A stretch of DNA of 51,075 bases from the NCBI GenBank assembly GCA_944325075.1, contig CALUYU010000008.1, positions 1 through 51,075 of the forward strand, read 5' to 3'. Shown piece by piece: positions 16,096 through 24,231 of this stretch. The translations under genes and the position numbers were made by a program. The notes below the pieces were generated by a model. It had not been told where the DNA came from and made no database searches. It saw only the letters and a program-made list of their open reading frames with translations. The stretch comes from Candidatus Gastranaerophilales bacterium (GTDB taxonomy: Bacteria; Cyanobacteriota; Vampirovibrionia; Gastranaerophilales; Gastranaerophilaceae). How positions within the stretch are numbered: the first letter of the stretch is position 1; each line of letters opens with the position of its first letter.

Positions 16096-16805
16096 GAATT
16101 TTTGTTCTTTTTTGAACATAAAAGTCCAAGTTCAAATAAAAGATATGTTGGCAGCCCGAGCGTAATTTGGCTTATTACATCCGGAGGCGTTAGTATTCCC
16201 GCAATTATCAATATAATTACTATTACGTAAGGTCTTTTGTCGCTTATTGTTTCATATGAGACAAGCCCTGATTTTATTAAAGCATGGGTTACAAGCGGCA
16301 TTTGAAACATTACCCCAAAAGATAATGACATTATTAATGCAAGATTTACTATATTGGATATATTAAACATTGCATTTATATTTTCTCCTGAAAAACTTAG
16401 TCCGAATTTTATTACGAACGGCAGCATTATAAAAAGGCAAAATAACACTCCGCTTATAAAAAGCAGGCTTGATATTGTTACTAAGGATTTTATAAATTTT
16501 TTTTCATTATCGTATAATGCCGGAAGTATAAAATCCCATATTTTTTTTGCAATATAAGGAAAGCACACAACCAGATCAAGAATGAAAGCCGTTTTTATTT
16601 GAACAATAAATACTTCCATTGGTGAAAAATAGTTTAGCTTAATTCCGGTACCGTTTAGAATTATGTCTATAACCCAATTTAAAACAGCAGGGGCCGCAAA
16701 AAATACAAACGGAAACACAACACATAATGAAATGATGCATTTCAACAGAGTTTGTCTTAAAGCTTCAAGATGTGAAATTAAACTCTCGTTATTTTCTTCA
16801 CACAT
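16092..16805 (-). CDS. tatC: TatC, twin-arginine translocase receptor subunit
   Basis: Six-helix inner-membrane receptor for folded proteins with twin-arginine signals. It begins with the typical cytoplasmic SLISHLEALRQTLLKCI block, then has FSPMEVFIVQIKTAF in the first periplasmic loop and helix 2, FPYIAKKIWDFILPALY, and a Gly/Pro-rich final helix region (LIIAGILTPPDVISQ). At 237 residues it is of normal length. It starts 2 bases after tatA. The Tat-signal aldo/keto reductase lies two genes upstream in the same direction, an obvious client. Confidence 0.92.
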   Translation of the reverse strand: MCEENNESLISHLEALRQTLLKCIISLCVVFPFVFFAAPAVLNWVIDIILNGTGIKLNYFSPMEVFIVQIKTAFILDLVVCFPYIAKKIWDFILPALYDNEKKFIKSLVTISSLLFISGVLFCLFIMLPFVIKFGLSFSGENINAMFNISNIVNLALIMSLSFGVMFQMPLVTHALIKSGLVSYETISDKRPYVIVIILIIAGILTPPDVISQITLGLPTYLLFELGLLCSKKNKNS

Positions 16806-16807
16806 AA

Positions 16808-17041
16808 TTAATTTTCCGGACGCTCCTTATCCTTTGACGGATCATATTCTTCAGGTTTATCCATAGAATCTTCAAGAGCTTCTTTTAAACCTTTTGCCTC
16901 ATCTTTTAGAATATTTTTTGCTTTTTTATATTCATAAGATGCTCTTCCGAGTGCTCTTGCAATTTCCGGAATTCTTTTCCCGCCGAAAAGCAGCAGAATT
17001 ACCACTAATATCAGTAATATTTCAGTAAAACCAAGTGACAT
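16808..17041 (-). CDS. tatA: TatA/TatE family translocase subunit
   Basis: A 77-residue protein with one N-terminal membrane helix ([30 protein letters not shown]), the conserved FGGKRIPE hinge, an amphipathic helix, and a charged acidic/basic tail (KDKERPEN). It forms the translocation pore with TatC. There is no separate TatB, so this is a minimal TatAC system. Confidence 0.93.
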   Translation of the reverse strand: MSLGFTEILLILVVILLLFGGKRIPEIARALGRASYEYKKAKNILKDEAKGLKEALEDSMDKPEEYDPSKDKERPEN

Positions 17042-17062
17042 TTTTTATGTTCTCCTTTTATT

Positions 17063-18349
17063 TTATAATGTTCTTTGCTCGTTTACTCCGAAAACCTCAA
17101 TGGCTCCAAAGTGGCAGGCATTTTTGCAAGCGCCGCAGCCTATGCACTTTGAGGCATTAAGTATCGGTGTTTTATCATCAGATTTAATTATAGCATGTAC
17201 AGGGCAGACTTCTGAGCATACTCCGCAATGAGTACATTTGTCCTCATTTATCATTGCCATTGCAATTCTTGTTTTTTGTTTTTCTTCAAGAGAAAGTTTT
17301 TTTATCGCACCGCTTGGGCAGACTTCCGAACATTTATTGCAGTCATATTTACATGCTCCTTTTGAGTAGTCAATATGTACAACACCGTAATTCTCATCTG
17401 CTTTTGCAATAATTTTATTAGGACAGTTTTCTACACATAAATTGCAATTTAAGCATTTATTGAGAAACCGTTCTTTATTTCCGGCGCCCGCAGGTAATAT
17501 TACATCTTTTATCTTTTCGCTAATTTTGTCTTTTAATTCCAATCCTGCTTTAACCATTATTCCCAGCAATGCTGCTGCTGTTGAGGCAATAATTATTTGG
17601 CGTCTTTCCGGGTTGAATTTTACGCTTCCCTTTGGCTTTATTCCGTATTTTAAGGCATTCTTAGGACAAAGAGTTATACATTTTAAACATTTTATACAAG
17701 TTTCATTATCAACGTTTTTTTCTTTGGAATTAATGCATCCGGCAGGGCAGTTTCTCTCACACAGCCCGCAAGATACACATTCATCAGACATATAAATCTT
17801 ATTTAATGATATTTTTGAGATTAATCCAAGTACAGTCCCGACTGGGCAAAAGTTTGTACAGAAGATTCTATCTTTAAAGATTACCGCTGCTATAACCGCC
17901 GCAAGCACAATAAGTCCGGCTACAGAAATGGAAAAAGCCGAACCAAATATTGTATAAGGATCTATGTATCGTATTGCAACTGCTGTTCCGGCGAAGAAAA
18001 TTCCCCAGACAATTGCTGATATAAAATATTTTAAAGGAAAATTTACCTGACGGCGGCATTTATTTTTAACAAACAGTCCCTTTATAAATCCTAACAGCTC
18101 CTGGAGTATTCCAAATGGACAAATCAAAGAGCAGTATACTCTTCCGCATATAAAAGTCAGGAGGGCAATGAATAAAAATAAGATTAATGCTGTTACGGAA
18201 AAATCCGTTATAACTCTTTGAAACAGTGGTAAAAACTGTATGTCTAAAATTCGTACAGGATAAAATATCCCGGTAATTCTCAAAACTGCTAAAATAAATA
18301 TTATTATGGCTGCTGATAATCTTATCCTATACAATAATTTATTTTTCAT
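17063..18349 (-). CDS. NapH/NosR-like membrane polyferredoxin
   Basis: A 428-residue membrane-bound Fe-S protein. About five hydrophobic segments lie in residues 10-175 with two NapH-type motifs, CGRVYCSLICPFG near 68-80 and CTNFCPVG near 163-170. Several [4Fe-4S] ferredoxin motifs follow: CVSCGLCERNCP, CIKCLKCITLCP, CLNCNLCVENCP, CKYDCNKCSEVCP, CTHCGVCSEVCP and CIGCGACKNAC. A further hydrophobic segment around 250-270 follows an RR, so the second ferredoxin block may lie on another side of the membrane or be anchored. The likely role is moving electrons between quinone or cytoplasmic donors and envelope redox enzymes. It lies 8 bases after the Tat-exported reductase, its probable partner. 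Confidence 0.82.
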   Translation of the reverse strand: MKNKLLYRIRLSAAIIIFILAVLRITGIFYPVRILDIQFLPLFQRVITDFSVTALILFLFIALLTFICGRVYCSLICPFGILQELLGFIKGLFVKNKCRRQVNFPLKYFISAIVWGIFFAGTAVAIRYIDPYTIFGSAFSISVAGLIVLAAVIAAVIFKDRIFCTNFCPVGTVLGLISKISLNKIYMSDECVSCGLCERNCPAGCINSKEKNVDNETCIKCLKCITLCPKNALKYGIKPKGSVKFNPERRQIIIASTAAALLGIMVKAGLELKDKISEKIKDVILPAGAGNKERFLNKCLNCNLCVENCPNKIIAKADENYGVVHIDYSKGACKYDCNKCSEVCPSGAIKKLSLEEKQKTRIAMAMINEDKCTHCGVCSEVCPVHAIIKSDDKTPILNASKCIGCGACKNACHFGAIEVFGVNEQRTL

Positions 18350-18357
18350 TATTTAAC

Positions 18358-19587
18358 CTATCTTTTGTCTCCTACTTCCTTAACTGTTTCGTCAACTTTT
18401 TTAAGCAGTGCAGGAATATCGAGTCCCTGCGGGCAATTTTTTGAACACAAATGACAGTTAATACATTTGTCAGCCCGTTCATTTTCTTTCAGGGCTTTAT
18501 AGTTTACACCGAACATAAAACCGTTGCCGTTAGATTTGTAAACGTTATACAGTCCGAATATTGCCGGAATGTTAATTCCTCGCGGGCAAACTTCCATACA
18601 ATATCTGCATGCTGTACAGTTTATTGCGCCTTGAGACTGAATAATCTGGGCAACTTCTTTAGCTGTTTTTTCTTCAGCCTCTGTAAATTCTCTGAAATTT
18701 GTGAATGTGTCAATATTTTCTTTTAGCTGCTGAAGGTTGCTCATTCCGCTCAAGATAGTGAAAACTCTTTTTTTACTTGTAACCCATCGCAGGCCGAATG
18801 AGGCTTGTGTATCATCAGGGCAATCTTCTTTAAGTTTTGCCGCTGCTTTTTCCGGAAGGTTGCATAGTCCGCCTCCTCTCAGAGGTTCCATTACAATTAC
18901 TGGAACTTTAGCCTCATCAGCGATTTCGTATAATTCTTTTCCGTTAATTACTTCCCAGTCAAGGTAGTTAATCTGGAGCTGGCAGAAATCCCACTTATGC
19001 TCGTTAATTACTTCTCTTAACATGTCCGGATCACCATGGAATGAAAATCCAAGGTGTTTAATTTTCCCTTCTTTTTTTAGTTTCAGAAGCTCACCGTACA
19101 TATCGTTGTCGCGGTAATTTTTTATAGTATTTACATTTATATTATGAACCATGTAGTTATCGAAATAGTCGACTTGGCACTTTTTCAGCTGTTCGTTAAA
19201 AATTTTATGGACATCTTCCGGTGAATTTACAAGATATGCAGGGTTTTTATCCGTTAGGAAAAAGCTTTCGCGCGGATATTTTTTCAAAATTTCTCCAATG
19301 GCATTTTCAGATTTGCCTTCAACATACATGTAAGCAGTATCAAAATAGTTCGCACCGTGTTCCATTGCGTACTCAACCATTTTGTCAAGTTCAACCATAT
19401 CAATTTCACCGTTGCGCATAGGTAATCTCATGCATCCAAGCGCAATCAGCGGGATTTCAAGATTGTCAAATTTTCTTTTGATTACTTGTTTTTCAACTTT
19501 CTTAACTTCTTTTTTCCCGCAGCCGGTAAGCAATGCAGCTCCGCCTAAGGCCAGTGCTGAGTTTATTATAAATTCTCGTCGTTTCAT
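18358..19587 (-). CDS. Tat-exported lipoprotein aldo/keto reductase with ferredoxin tail
   Basis: A 409-residue aldo/keto reductase. The N-terminus MKRREFIINSALALGGAALL is a twin-arginine signal followed by the lipobox LTGC (C23), so the protein is probably exported folded and lipid-anchored. The AKR barrel has the catalytic tetrad Asp83, Tyr88 (NYFDTAYMY), Lys114 (LTDKNP) and His148 (YMVHNI). Two C-terminal [4Fe-4S] motifs follow at C324-C334 and C375-C385. Outside the cytoplasm NAD(P)H is not available, so electrons may come through the ferredoxin tail from the polyferredoxin neighbour; this is inference. A dyad like those of the three MerR-type promoters lies just upstream, but with GAGGGA (the RBS) where the -10 would be. 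Confidence 0.87.
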   Translation of the reverse strand: MKRREFIINSALALGGAALLTGCGKKEVKKVEKQVIKRKFDNLEIPLIALGCMRLPMRNGEIDMVELDKMVEYAMEHGANYFDTAYMYVEGKSENAIGEILKKYPRESFFLTDKNPAYLVNSPEDVHKIFNEQLKKCQVDYFDNYMVHNINVNTIKNYRDNDMYGELLKLKKEGKIKHLGFSFHGDPDMLREVINEHKWDFCQLQINYLDWEVINGKELYEIADEAKVPVIVMEPLRGGGLCNLPEKAAAKLKEDCPDDTQASFGLRWVTSKKRVFTILSGMSNLQQLKENIDTFTNFREFTEAEEKTAKEVAQIIQSQGAINCTACRYCMEVCPRGINIPAIFGLYNVYKSNGNGFMFGVNYKALKENERADKCINCHLCSKNCPQGLDIPALLKKVDETVKEVGDKR

Positions 19588-19592
19588 TTAAA

Positions 19593-19623
19593 TCCCTCAT
19601 TTTTAATAGTAACTCTATGTCAA
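19593..19623 (-). promoter_or_regulatory. Operator-like dyad before the aldo/keto reductase
   Basis: On the minus strand TTGACA (19623-19618) is followed by TAGAGTTACTAT, matching the dyad of the three MerR-type promoters of this island. At the 19-bp position there is GAGGGA, which is the ribosome-binding site, rather than a -10 box. It may be a binding site without promoter function, or a decayed promoter. Confidence 0.5.
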
Positions 19624-19633
19624 TCCGTGTGGA

Positions 19634-20212
19634 TTACAATTTCAATTTGTTTATCCAGGCTCTTATTTCACTTTCTTTTGCAGAATCTTCATAAGTTGTA
19701 TAACCTTCAGTTACAGTTGCGCCTTTTGCAAGATTTTGCATATCAGTGTAAGTTGCAGAGGCACCGCCGCCGCCGTGTGTGCAGAAAGGAACTATTATTT
19801 TCCCGCTGAAATCATTTTTGCTCAAGAATGTTTTAACCGGACCGGCCATTGTGTACCACCAAACAGGTGTACCCACAAAAATTATATCATAATCTTTTAC
19901 ATTCCCGTTATCAACAAGTTCCGGTCTTATATCTTTTTGTTTTTCTTCCTCGGCAAGTGATACAACTTCATTGTAATCTTTTGAATATTCTTTTTTAGGC
20001 TTTATTTCAAATAAGTCACCGTTTGTAAGATTTTGAATCTTTTCTGCTACTGCTCTCGTATTGCCGTTATATGAATAGTATGCAATTAAAATTTTCTTAT
20101 CACCCATATCTATCTCCTTTCCGCCTTGAATATTAGAATAGATCACGTAACATAACAGTCCTAAAATTGCTAAAATTACTATAATTAAAGCATAAATTAA
20201 TGTTTTTTTCAT
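19634..20212 (-). CDS. Membrane-anchored flavodoxin-like protein
   Basis: A 192-residue protein with an uncleaved-looking N-terminal membrane helix (TLIYALIIVILAILGLLCYVIY, about 4-25) and then a flavodoxin fold: ILIAYYSYNGNTRAVAEKI near 41-59 (phosphate loop for FMN), GTPVWWYTMAGPVKTFL near 114-130, and PFCTHGGGGASATYTDMQ. It probably carries electrons with FMN; the anchor suggests it works at the membrane. It lies 46 bases upstream of the aldo/keto reductase in the same direction. Confidence 0.85.
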   Translation of the reverse strand: MKKTLIYALIIVILAILGLLCYVIYSNIQGGKEIDMGDKKILIAYYSYNGNTRAVAEKIQNLTNGDLFEIKPKKEYSKDYNEVVSLAEEEKQKDIRPELVDNGNVKDYDIIFVGTPVWWYTMAGPVKTFLSKNDFSGKIIVPFCTHGGGGASATYTDMQNLAKGATVTEGYTTYEDSAKESEIRAWINKLKL

Positions 20213-20322
20213 AGATTATCTTCCTCAATTTTAAATTTGTTCTACTTTATATTATTCAAGATTTTTGAAATTTTTAAAAGTCAAATTCTGCTAAATTATT
20301 ATCTTATTCTCTCATATAAGAA

Positions 20323-21109
20323 TTATTTTATTTTAATAAGCTTATATTTCCGAACTCCGACACCTAAATCAGCAGCAGCTTCAACAGTGTGTATTCCGTG
20401 TTTTTCTTCAATTCGTTTTATTAAAGAGGCTTTCCCTTTATCATCTGCCTGGTATACAAGATCAACGCATGCCTGATCAAGTGCAACCGGATCATCGGAG
20501 GCAAGTATTCCGATATCAGCGATTTCCGGTTTTGTAGGATTGTTGTTGCAGTCACAGTCGATTGACATGTTATTCATAACGTTAATAAATGTAATTTTCC
20601 CATCAAAATAGTCCATAACCGACTTATCCGCGTCAGCCATTGCTTCTAAAAATTTATCCTGTTCACATGTCCATATTTTTTCGGGTTCGCCTGCTCCGTG
20701 GATGTATGCTTTCCCGTATGAAGAGGCAACACCTATGGATAAATTCTTAAGTGCTCCTCCAAAACCGCCCATCTGATGCCCTTTAAAGTGGGAAAGCACA
20801 AGCATAGAGTCATAATTTTTAAGATGTGACCCTACATAATTGACTTTGATTTGTTTCCCTGAAGGTACCGGAAGTTCCATCTGGCCCTCGGAATCCATTA
20901 TATCTACATTTGCAATTTTATCAAATCCGTGTTCTTTTATTGCTTTTTTGTGCTCTTCAGTGGTATTTCTTCTTCCTTCATAAGCTGTGTTGCATTCAAC
21001 GATTGTTCCGTCAACGTATTTTACCAGGTCTTTTATAAATTCCGGCTGGAGAAAATTATGTCCGCCAGGTTCGCCTGAATGGAGTTTTACGGCTGTTACC
21101 TGGTAATTC
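20323..21109 (-). pseudogene. DUF362 part of a frameshifted DUF1893-DUF362 gene
   Basis: This frame encodes nearly all of a DUF362 protein closely resembling that at 10898-11758 (VKLHSGEPGGHNFLQPEF, LSHFKGHQMGGFGGALKN, DCDCNNNP, ASDDPVALDQACVD). It has no start codon of its own before the conserved N-terminus. The missing first part (SIVYFTPEITSSGLVEIYKTL) is in the upstream DUF1893 frame. Deleting one base from the AAA on the minus strand at 21112-21110 would restore one continuous reading frame (LNKNYQVTAVKLHSG). The first internal Met in this frame is at 20898, deep in the domain. It is either a real frameshift mutation or a sequencing error. Confidence 0.75.
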
Positions 21110-21673
21110 TTTGTTTAAAGTCTTATATATTTCAACAAGACCGGAAGATGTTATTTCCGGAGTGAAATATACAATTGAAGTATCAGGATGCATTTTTTTA
21201 TAAATCAGACCGTATGCTTCAGTCGCATTTACTGCATTTTTTGTTAACTCTTCAAACGGGCATAGGCCTGAGTTTGTTTTATTCTGAATTTCTTTTACAA
21301 TGTTTTTGGCTTCATACTTGATATGATTTTTTTTTAAAATTTCAATAGCCGGTTTTGAGATTGTGTTTGCATACACATAGTCTGCACCTCCGTATACATA
21401 AAGATATGCGGCCGCACGTCCTACAACTTTATCAAAAATATATGTTCCTTCAAAATTATTGTCTTCCAGGTATATTAATAAAGGGTCTAAATTATGTTCA
21501 TTGTAGGTTTTAATTCCTTTGTCTTTATAGATCACTAATGTAGCTGTTTCAAGCTGTTTTATAAGCATTTCCTTAATGTTATCCGGAAGATCTGTTTGTT
21601 TGGCAAAAGCCGGTGAAAATATGCAAAAAATAAAGCTGCATAATAATATTAGTGTTTTAAGTATCTTTTTCAT
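21056..21673 (-). CDS. Exported DUF1893 protein running into frameshifted DUF362
   Basis: From ATG 21673, with AAAAGGGG upstream, the protein starts with a clear signal peptide (MKKILKTLILLCSFIFCIF, cleavage probably after AFA). It continues as a DUF1893 domain (LVIYKDKGIKTYNEHNLDPL, DKVVGRAAAYLYVYGGADYVYA, SGLCPFEELTKNA). It then enters the start of DUF362 (TSIVYFTPEITSSGLVEIYKTLNKEL) before going out of frame and stopping at 21056. The intact form would be a roughly 450-residue DUF1893-DUF362 fusion. DUF1893 has no known reaction. The open frame begins further upstream at 21724, but that part overlaps the promoter and lacks an RBS. Promoter: MerR-type site at 21715-21745. Confidence 0.72.
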   Translation of the reverse strand: MKKILKTLILLCSFIFCIFSPAFAKQTDLPDNIKEMLIKQLETATLVIYKDKGIKTYNEHNLDPLLIYLEDNNFEGTYIFDKVVGRAAAYLYVYGGADYVYANTISKPAIEILKKNHIKYEAKNIVKEIQNKTNSGLCPFEELTKNAVNATEAYGLIYKKMHPDTSIVYFTPEITSSGLVEIYKTLNKELPGNSRKTPFRRTWRT

Positions 21674-21714
21674 ATAATTATTCCCCTTTTCATTAATAAA
21701 ATTAATATAATAAA

Positions 21715-21745
21715 ATTTTAACACTTAAGAGTTACTCTAAGTCAA
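21715..21745 (-). promoter_or_regulatory. MerR-type promoter/operator of the DUF1893-DUF362 gene
   Basis: On the minus strand TTGACT (21745-21740), an exactly 19-bp spacer containing the dyad AGAGTAACTCT, then TAAAAT (21720-21715). It is the upstream-most of the four related sites and could drive the whole island. Confidence 0.77.
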
Positions 21746-21763
21746 GAAGATATTTTTTCTAAT

Positions 21764-22663
21764 TTACAATTTTTTGTCAAATTTATCGTAAAGTTTTTCT
21801 AAGAATAATTTTGCAGCAGGTGAAAATATCTGTGACTTTTTCCAGACAATATCAAGTCCGGACTCAAGTTTTGGTGAGAGCGGGCGGAAACAAAGATTAG
21901 TGCCGCCGGATTCTTTAATAAGTTTATCGAGGCTTACCGCATAACCAATGCCTGATTCTACCATAATAGCCGCGTTATATACAAGATTATAAGTCGCTTT
22001 TATATTCAATTTATCAAACTCTTCCCCAAACCAATCCAAAAATCCGCTGTCTGCCGAATATTTCTTTGACATTTGCCTTGAGGCTATCAGCGGAACTTTA
22101 ACTAAATCCTCAAGTTTTATTACTTCTTTTTTCGCGAGCGGACTGTCTTTACGCATAATAACTCCCCAAACATCTTTTTGCGGCATTGTTATATGGTCGT
22201 ATTTAGACAAGTCTATTGGTTGGATTAAAATTCCGAAATCCAAAAGTCCTTTATCAAGTTTTTCGGTTACATCTTCAGCGTTTCCGCTGTATATGTGGAA
22301 CTTTATATCGGGGTAGTCATTTTGAATGTTTTTCATAACTTCTGCCACATATTTCATAGAATCTGTTTCCCCGCAGCCTATGTAAATATCTCCGGCTATT
22401 ATCTCACTTATGGAGTTGAATTCTTCCTCTGTTTTTTCTACAAGTTCAACTATTTCTTCTGCCCGTTTCCTTAAAATCATACCTTCCGGAGTTAGTTTTA
22501 TTTTATATTTTCCCCGAATAAGGAGTTTTTGCTTTAGTTCTTTTTCAAGATCCTGAAGCTGTCGTGAAAGTGTTGGCTGCGTTAGATGGAGAGCATTTGC
22601 CGCTGCTGTTATGCTGCCTTCCCTTGCAACCGTTAGAAAATATCTTAATACCCTAAGTTCCAT
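21764..22663 (-). CDS. LysR-type transcriptional regulator
   Basis: A 299-residue regulator. The N-terminal winged helix-turn-helix has the family pattern (ELRVLRYFLTVAREGSITAAANALHLTQPTLSRQLQDLEKEL, residues 2-43). The effector domain begins near 90 (GDIYIGCGETDSM). It resembles LysR proteins found next to aldo/keto reductase and carboxymuconolactone decarboxylase genes. It lies at the head of the redox island, transcribed in the same direction, 90 bases before the DUF1893 start, and divergent from the alpha/beta hydrolase at 22831. The effector is unknown. Confidence 0.9.
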   Translation of the reverse strand: MELRVLRYFLTVAREGSITAAANALHLTQPTLSRQLQDLEKELKQKLLIRGKYKIKLTPEGMILRKRAEEIVELVEKTEEEFNSISEIIAGDIYIGCGETDSMKYVAEVMKNIQNDYPDIKFHIYSGNAEDVTEKLDKGLLDFGILIQPIDLSKYDHITMPQKDVWGVIMRKDSPLAKKEVIKLEDLVKVPLIASRQMSKKYSADSGFLDWFGEEFDKLNIKATYNLVYNAAIMVESGIGYAVSLDKLIKESGGTNLCFRPLSPKLESGLDIVWKKSQIFSPAAKLFLEKLYDKFDKKL

Positions 22664-22683
22664 TTTTACTCCCTTTTAGAATA

Positions 22684-22712
22684 ATTTTAAATTTTTAAAT
22701 TATGCCTGTCAA
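22684..22712 (-). promoter_or_regulatory. Sigma-70 type promoter of the LysR gene
   Basis: On the minus strand TTGACA (22712-22707), 17-bp spacer, TAAAAT (22689-22684). It is a near-consensus housekeeping promoter with normal spacing, unlike the 19-bp MerR-type promoters nearby. Confidence 0.75.
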
Positions 22713-22830
22713 GTATTTTTAATTATGTAATATAAGTATTTGCTATTTTAGGTAAATGATAAATAATAATATATATAAACAATTTTGATTTATGAAAGAT
22801 AATTTATGATAATTAATAAAGGAGAACCCT

Positions 22831-23706
22831 ATGGAGATAATAAGAGTTAATACCCCCCGCGGTCTTGAGCTGAAAGGCGCAATGTGGGGAGATAACACTA
22901 TGGATACTGTTGTTATAATGATGAGCGGAATTTGTAGTAATGTATTCCAAAATGACTTGCTGCCTGCTGCCGGAGAATTGCTAAGTGCAAATAATATTGC
23001 ATTTATAGCAGGACATGCAATGGATGCTTTCTCAATGATCGCTTATTCGGATTTTTCAACCGGAAAACAACGGTATACCGGAGTTGTATACGATGATTTT
23101 AGTCTTGTTTATGAAGATGTTGAATCTTATGTTAAGTATGCAAAAGATTTTGGGTTCAAAAATATTGTTCTTGCCGGACATTCATTGGGTTCAAACAAAA
23201 TTATTAATTATTTGGGCAATACTGCTGATAACTTTGTTGATTATTTTATAGTAACAGCGCCTATTGATTTGGGTTATTGGTGGAAGGTTATGCCAAATGT
23301 TAATTTATGCCTTGAGACTGCAAAGAAATTTGTAGAAGAAGGCAGAGGAAAAGATATTCTGCCGTTTTTGTTCGGTGGTTTTTCTCCAATGTGCGCGGAA
23401 ACTGTTTTGGGATTTTATAATGCATATAATCTGAAGAATTGTCCTGTTATAAGCAATGATGGTGAAACGTCTTCTTTACATTCAATAAAAATTAACGGTT
23501 CCTTTGTTATTGGCGGGAGAGACAGCATGGCCGGAGGGGATCCAAGAGGTTTTATGGAAAAAATAAATTCTTATTGCAAACATCCGGAAGATAATCAGGT
23601 TATTGTAGTACCAAATTCATCGCATATTTTCTATGGGAAACATGAAGAATATGCAGCTGTTATTCTTGAATGTATTCAGAACCATTGGTGTCCGGTAGAG
23701 GCTTAA
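22831..23706 (+). CDS. Alpha/beta hydrolase
   Basis: A 291-residue cytoplasmic alpha/beta hydrolase. The nucleophile elbow GHSLGS is at about 116-121 (Ser118), a candidate acid is in the GGRDSMAGGD region near 230-240, and His is in PNSSHIFYG near 265. The N-terminal MSGICSNVFQND would be the oxyanion region. Substrate unknown. A good AAAGGAG site precedes ATG 22831. It is divergent from the LysR gene with a 167-base shared region, a common layout for a LysR target, but no direct evidence links them. Confidence 0.82.
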   Translation: MEIIRVNTPRGLELKGAMWGDNTMDTVVIMMSGICSNVFQNDLLPAAGELLSANNIAFIAGHAMDAFSMIAYSDFSTGKQRYTGVVYDDFSLVYEDVESYVKYAKDFGFKNIVLAGHSLGSNKIINYLGNTADNFVDYFIVTAPIDLGYWWKVMPNVNLCLETAKKFVEEGRGKDILPFLFGGFSPMCAETVLGFYNAYNLKNCPVISNDGETSSLHSIKINGSFVIGGRDSMAGGDPRGFMEKINSYCKHPEDNQVIVVPNSSHIFYGKHEEYAAVILECIQNHWCPVEA

Positions 23707-23847
23707 TATATATATAAAATTTCCCGTTTGGGTTTTTAATTTTGTTTTAAGGATTGTGCCGGCGTGTAAGGCAAGGTATTAATCTTTACAGAAATTTGTC
23801 TTTTGTATTATTATTTTATTGGTTAAATCAGTGATAATTTAATTATA

Positions 23848-24097
23848 ATGAATAAGACAAAGAGTTTTATTATAAAAACCGGATACTGAGGACGTCCTTA
23901 TTCAGCGCCCTGAAGATAATATTGAGTGAAAAAAAAAAATTATGAACCCCTTTCCGGTAACAGTTGCCCCTGAAACGAACCTTTAAATTCTCTATTACAG
24001 ACTCCATTTAAACAATACAGAATGGGCAATTGTGAAAGATAAAGCAGACAAAATTATTGGTATAGTTACAAGAAGGGATATTCTCAAGATAGTATAA
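23848..24097 (+). pseudogene. Eroded CBS-domain protein gene
   Basis: This gene-poor stretch between the hydrolase and the tRNA holds recognisable pieces of a two-CBS-domain protein in broken frames. They are an ATG at 23848 after TTATAA; TEDVLIQRPEDNIE ending in TGA near 23928; MNPFPVTVAPETNL from 23942 ending in TAA; and a C-terminal piece EWAIVKDKADKIIGIVTRRD... ending at 24097. Much of both domains between the pieces is missing, so it is a decayed gene rather than a sequencing artefact. The 23707-23840 stretch shows nothing else I can name. Confidence 0.6.
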
Positions 24098-24105
24098 AAA
24101 TAAAT

Positions 24106-24186
24106 GTCCGGGAAGGGGGTCGAACCCTCAAGGATCACTCCACACGAACCTGAATCGTGCGCGTCTACCAATTCCGCCACCCAGAC
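24106..24186 (-). tRNA. tRNA-Leu (anticodon CAG)
   Basis: The minus strand folds as a class II tRNA: 7-bp acceptor stem (GTCTGGG with CCCGGAC), D-arm with AATTGGTAGACGC, anticodon stem CACGA/TCGTG around loop TTCAGGT giving anticodon CAG, a variable arm, and a T-arm with GGTTCGACC. The 3' CCA is not encoded. It reads the CUG leucine codon. Confidence 0.93.
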
Positions 24187-24231
24187 ATTTACTTTATAAG
24201 TATATCATCTATATATTAAATTGTAAATATT

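Noticed and set aside
21112-21123. A TTTAAAC slippery heptamer in the DUF1893-DUF362 gene as a programmed -1 frameshift
   Set aside because: The heptamer is in the correct phase, but a -1 shift leads to a stop within six codons; the downstream DUF362 frame needs a +1 shift. A one-base insertion explains the data better.
21764-22663. The LysR protein as the binder of the four AGAGTAACTCT sites
   Set aside because: Not excluded, but LysR sites usually are T-N11-A in front of normal-spacer promoters. The 19-bp spacer with a central dyad fits a MerR-family activator much better.
23995-24180. A 61-residue minus-strand reading frame beginning MAELVDAHDSGSC
   Set aside because: It is a translation of the tRNA-Leu gene, a well-known artefact in protein predictions.
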